A DNA stretch of 64,000 nucleotides from Erodium maritimum (Eukaryota > Streptophyta > Magnoliopsida > Geraniales > Geraniaceae). A program made the position numbers and the translations under genes. Shown here in pieces: positions 60,893 to 64,000 of the stretch; the stretch's first letter is position 1; the number at the start of each line of letters is the position of its first letter. Location of the stretch: positions 14,441,515 to 14,505,514 of the forward strand of contig OY997591.1 in the NCBI GenBank assembly GCA_963921825.1, in the 5' to 3' direction. The notes beneath the pieces are model-generated. The model saw nothing but the letters and a program-made list of their open reading frames with translations. It did not search any database and was not told the DNA's origin.

Positions 60893-62444
60893 AGAAGGTT
60901 CAACTTCAACAGTTCAACTGGTGTTGGTTTGGTGGGGAGGAAATCAAATTAAATGGGCCGGAACACTCTGTGGTCTTCTACACACAAATGGGCTTGAGTC
61001 ACCCTCGTATTATACTACGTCGGGATTTTTTTGGCTTAATTATTTTTAGTATCCTTATATACCGGTAACATTTGTTTAGTATTTTGATGTATTGATGATG
61101 TTATGAACAAAATTTTGGTTGTTTACATCATTTCGATGATCTGTGACCAATTCATAAGAGATATTAAATGTTCTGTTATTAATACGTAAAGAGTCTTAAA
61201 TGATCTATGATCAATTCATAAATGGTACCTAATATGTGTTACCAAAACGTAAAGATTGTTATTGAACTTTATAAAACTTTAAATTACTAAAAATATGTTA
61301 TCAATTCAAAATGGGTACAAAAGAGAATTAACTGTGTGATGTGAATGAGCATATTTTGGGTATTATATTGGAATGATTTCTAGGGATGAAAAGGGTCACA
61401 TGTATGTAGGATATTCATAATTCTGTTTTTATGCTTTCCGTAGTACTAGGGGTGTTCGAGAGGCATTGAGGTAAATCCAGGAAAAGAAATGGAGGACCGT
61501 CTACGACCGAGAAGTTGTCAGATTACAAATCTGCATCCTTTTATTCACCTGTAGACTTAATTTTTCAGGATCTTATGATTTTATTGGAAAAGCTTGAGAG
61601 TTCTTGTCTCGAGTTTGTCACATGTTCAGCAAACGTGCTAGTGTTACCTGATCCCCTTCATGTTGTTCTTATATCAGATCTTTAATTTCAATATATACAA
61701 AAAGTATTTTTTGTAATGTTATACCAAGTCAGTAACAAGATAAGCACATCATACAAAGACAGTAATCAACGTCAAACAAGTGAGCAATTAAGTGAATAAA
61801 ACATTTTACCATAATTGGATCAAATCAAGATGAATTGAGGATTTATGATTATGCTACACAAGTCCACGCTTGCAACCATTGCAAAGTAATGAACAAGCTT
61901 GCATCCCAGACCAAAAATAAACAATGTAGTTTGTGCATACTGAAATTACGATTAATAAATTCTGCTATACTAATAAGCCTTGGGCTTGGGCCATCTTAAT
62001 GCTCCTCCAACTATCTCCATGGTTGTTGATCACATTTTTGAGCACCTAACCAAAGTATGCTTCCCATTCCAGCCACTTCATATTCAGAAAGGAACTGTAT
62101 ATTCAAAACCTGGACAAACACTTGCAAAGATGTGAAGTGCCTCGGAATTGTGTTATAGCCAAATCTTTAATCATGACACAGCTCTCCAGAAAGCAATGAA
62201 CACATGCAAGGGTCAGCCTTCTGTGTCGACAACAACACAAAACATGAGACGAGATTAGAGAAAAAAACACTAATCATGTATGATAAAAACTCAATTACAA
62301 CATTTTCTTGGGCCATAAGAGAAATTATGCTTCTTAACTGATCTCCACTAGATCCATATCACATACAGTCATATGGTTCTCCCGTAGCTTACTTACTTGC
62401 ATAGCTCCTCATTCAAGTATCTGATTTCATAATTCCAGATCTTC
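60893..62444. other. Intergenic between DPB2 and the PPR gene
   Basis: AT-rich. It contains the DPB2 promoter on the left and the PPR 3' UTR on the right. I see no further gene or repeat structure. Confidence 0.5.
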
Positions 62445-64000
62445 TTACTTCCCTCGCAAACTCATGCTCTTCCTCTTCTCACTCAGCGCAATACGCCTTG
62501 ACATGGCAGGATTATGAAATTTTTTCATGTGCTCTGAAAGTCTGTGGATGGCTCTGAGATCACCAATCTCAGAGAGTTGCATTAAGAATAAGTCAAACTT
62601 CTGATACGGTAACTTCATATCCTTGTTCAACACATCTTCCAAAAGATGACATGCATCTCCCCCCTTATCACAACCAAAAAGCCCTTCAATCATCACACAG
62701 TAAGTATCAGTATCCCGTGTACAGCCCCTCTTATCCATCTCATGCCAAGTTTCAAATGCCCCATCAGGATCGCACATTTCAAAAAACATTGATATTAGCA
62801 TATTATAAGTCTGGACACTAGGCTCACAACCCACCTCAATCATTCTACCATAGAGTCTAAGTGCTTCTTCACTGTTTTTGTTATCACATAGCACCTTGAG
62901 AAAGCAGTTAAAAGTAAGAATATCAGGAGGAAAACCTTTGTTACCCATCTTTTCAAAGACCCTGTATGCTTCCTCAACTTTTCCAGCTAAGCACATACCT
63001 TCTAGCATTTCCTTGTATGTTGAGACATCCGGAAGACATCCACTATTTATCATATGATCAAAAAGTTCAAAGCATTCTTCCATCCTATCATTCTTTACCA
63101 GAGCCACGATCATAATGGCGTAGCTTTTTGCTGTAGGAGATGACAAGGTTGAACCTTTAGTTCTCATGAACTCAAGAAGCTCAGCAGCCTCTGTAACCAT
63201 CCCTCCCTTGCATAACGTATCAATGGCAGTAAAGTATGTAAAGTTATCTGGTGTATGGCCCATTTGGATCATCTCTTCAAGAACCTTCATTCCTCTAGCC
63301 GGATTCCTAACTCTACACCACCCGAAGAACAAAATATTGTAACTGTTATCATCAGGCTTAAGCTTCCTCTTCACCTTCATAAACATGGTTTCAGCATCCT
63401 GGACAAGACTGCACTTGCACAATGCGTCGAGTAGCATGTTCAAAGCATCAACCTCTGGCGGCTTCTTCAACTTTAGCCTCTTCTTGCGGGCAAATTTGTG
63501 AAGATGGGTCAGATGCTTCTCGGCATACTTTCTCAACATGTTCAACAAGACATCCAGAGGAACAACTTTCTTGTCCTTCCTCTTCATGTAATCCAACATA
63601 TCACAAACAATTCCGAATTGCCTAGCTTTGTACCTAGTACTAGACAAAATGTCAATCATATCATTATATGCCTGAGGTTCATGGGTATAGTTTTCTTGAT
63701 GACCAACCCATGTGAAAAACCTAAATGCCAACCTCTCCTCGAATCGAAGCCGGTGAAGGACCTCAAGAACCAATTCGGTAGTCAGTTTTGCACCCACTTG
63801 GTCAAGAGCTTTTTCCATGTCAAGATATGCAAAAGCGTTTCCCATTACAGCATTATACAACATTTCACCATCAGAAGAACCTTTATGCTCAACAACAGCA
63901 GCAGCACCAGAGTGGCACTCAAGGGTTCGATCAAATGTATCGAAATCAGAACAGAATGGCCTCCCAGATGCAACAAATAAATTGGGACGAATCAAAAACC
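62445..64000 (-). CDS. P-class pentatricopeptide repeat protein (5' end outside the window)
   Basis: An uninterrupted frame runs from the window edge to a stop at 62445-62447, so at least 516 residues are encoded and the N terminus is missing. A succession of 35-residue P-type repeats covers most of it, for example PDDNSYNILFFGWCRVRNPA, PDNFTYFTAIDTLCKGGMVT, PDVSTYKEMLEGMCLAGKVE, PDILTFNCFLKVLCDNKNSE and PSVQTYNMLISMFFEMCDPD. There is no DYW or E domain. The C terminus, SEHMKKFHNPAMSRRIALSE, is basic. It most resembles Arabidopsis At1g73400, annotated as mitochondrial. P-class PPR proteins bind organellar RNA. No intron is seen. Targeting cannot be judged without the N terminus. Confidence 0.92.
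   Translation of the reverse strand, partial: FLIRPNLFVASGRPFCSDFDTFDRTLECHSGAAAVVEHKGSSDGEMLYNAVMGNAFAYLDMEKALDQVGAKLTTELVLEVLHRLRFEERLAFRFFTWVGHQENYTHEPQAYNDMIDILSSTRYKARQFGIVCDMLDYMKRKDKKVVPLDVLLNMLRKYAEKHLTHLHKFARKKRLKLKKPPEVDALNMLLDALCKCSLVQDAETMFMKVKRKLKPDDNSYNILFFGWCRVRNPARGMKVLEEMIQMGHTPDNFTYFTAIDTLCKGGMVTEAAELLEFMRTKGSTLSSPTAKSYAIMIVALVKNDRMEECFELFDHMINSGCLPDVSTYKEMLEGMCLAGKVEEAYRVFEKMGNKGFPPDILTFNCFLKVLCDNKNSEEALRLYGRMIEVGCEPSVQTYNMLISMFFEMCDPDGAFETWHEMDKRGCTRDTDTYCVMIEGLFGCDKGGDACHLLEDVLNKDMKLPYQKFDLFLMQLSEIGDLRAIHRLSEHMKKFHNPAMSRRIALSEKRKSMSLRGK

Overview
The window is nuclear DNA of a flowering plant, almost certainly a eudicot. It has intron-rich genes with plant-specific relatives (a DYRKP-type kinase and a P-class PPR protein) and a dense, nested transposon landscape of Ty1/copia, a large-LTR (probably Ty3/gypsy) element, L1-type LINEs, PIF/Harbinger, hAT and Mutator-like elements. 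I see no bacterial or organellar features.

Region 1 (1-29.6 kb) is gene-poor repeat sequence. From left to right it holds two abutting PIF/Harbinger elements (642-2755), old copia LTR debris (about 2.8-3.25 kb and 7.6-8.7 kb), a hAT-like MITE (4216-4936) and a complete minus-strand Ty1/copia element (8708-18115, target duplication GATAA). The 5' LTR of that copia element carries a 3.3-kb solo LTR. Then follow a decayed L1-type LINE containing a Mutator-like MITE (18.2-21.5 kb), a 1.36-kb fold-back element (21655-23013), retroelement debris, and a second LINE tail (27.7-28.66 kb).

Region 2 (29.7-64 kb) carries four real genes. They are a plant DYRK-family kinase (30406-36874, +, 7 coding exons, 1177 aa), an NRDE2 homologue (42473-50990, +, 10 coding exons, with one apparent frameshift), DPB2, the second subunit of DNA polymerase epsilon (52301-60808, -, 13 exons, 533 aa), and a P-class PPR gene like Arabidopsis At1g73400 (62445 to beyond the window end, -, partial). 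NRDE2 and DPB2 are tail to tail. Kinase and NRDE2 run in the same direction with about 5.6 kb of transposons between them. I rebuilt the exon structures by following reading phase across each splice site.

The observations I rate highest are these. DPB2 appears to contain two U12-type introns two exons apart, one AT-AC and one GT-AG. Several short Mutator-like elements with matching 9-bp target duplications sit in or near the genes, including one in the last DPB2 intron and one in an NRDE2 intron. NRDE2 exon 3 is out of phase by one base. The gene order kinase-NRDE2-DPB2-PPR may preserve an ancestral block that is split between two chromosomes in Arabidopsis.

The four genes are not an operon-like pathway. 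They act in signalling, nuclear RNA metabolism, DNA replication and organelle RNA processing. All coordinates were read by eye, so exon ends may be off by a base.
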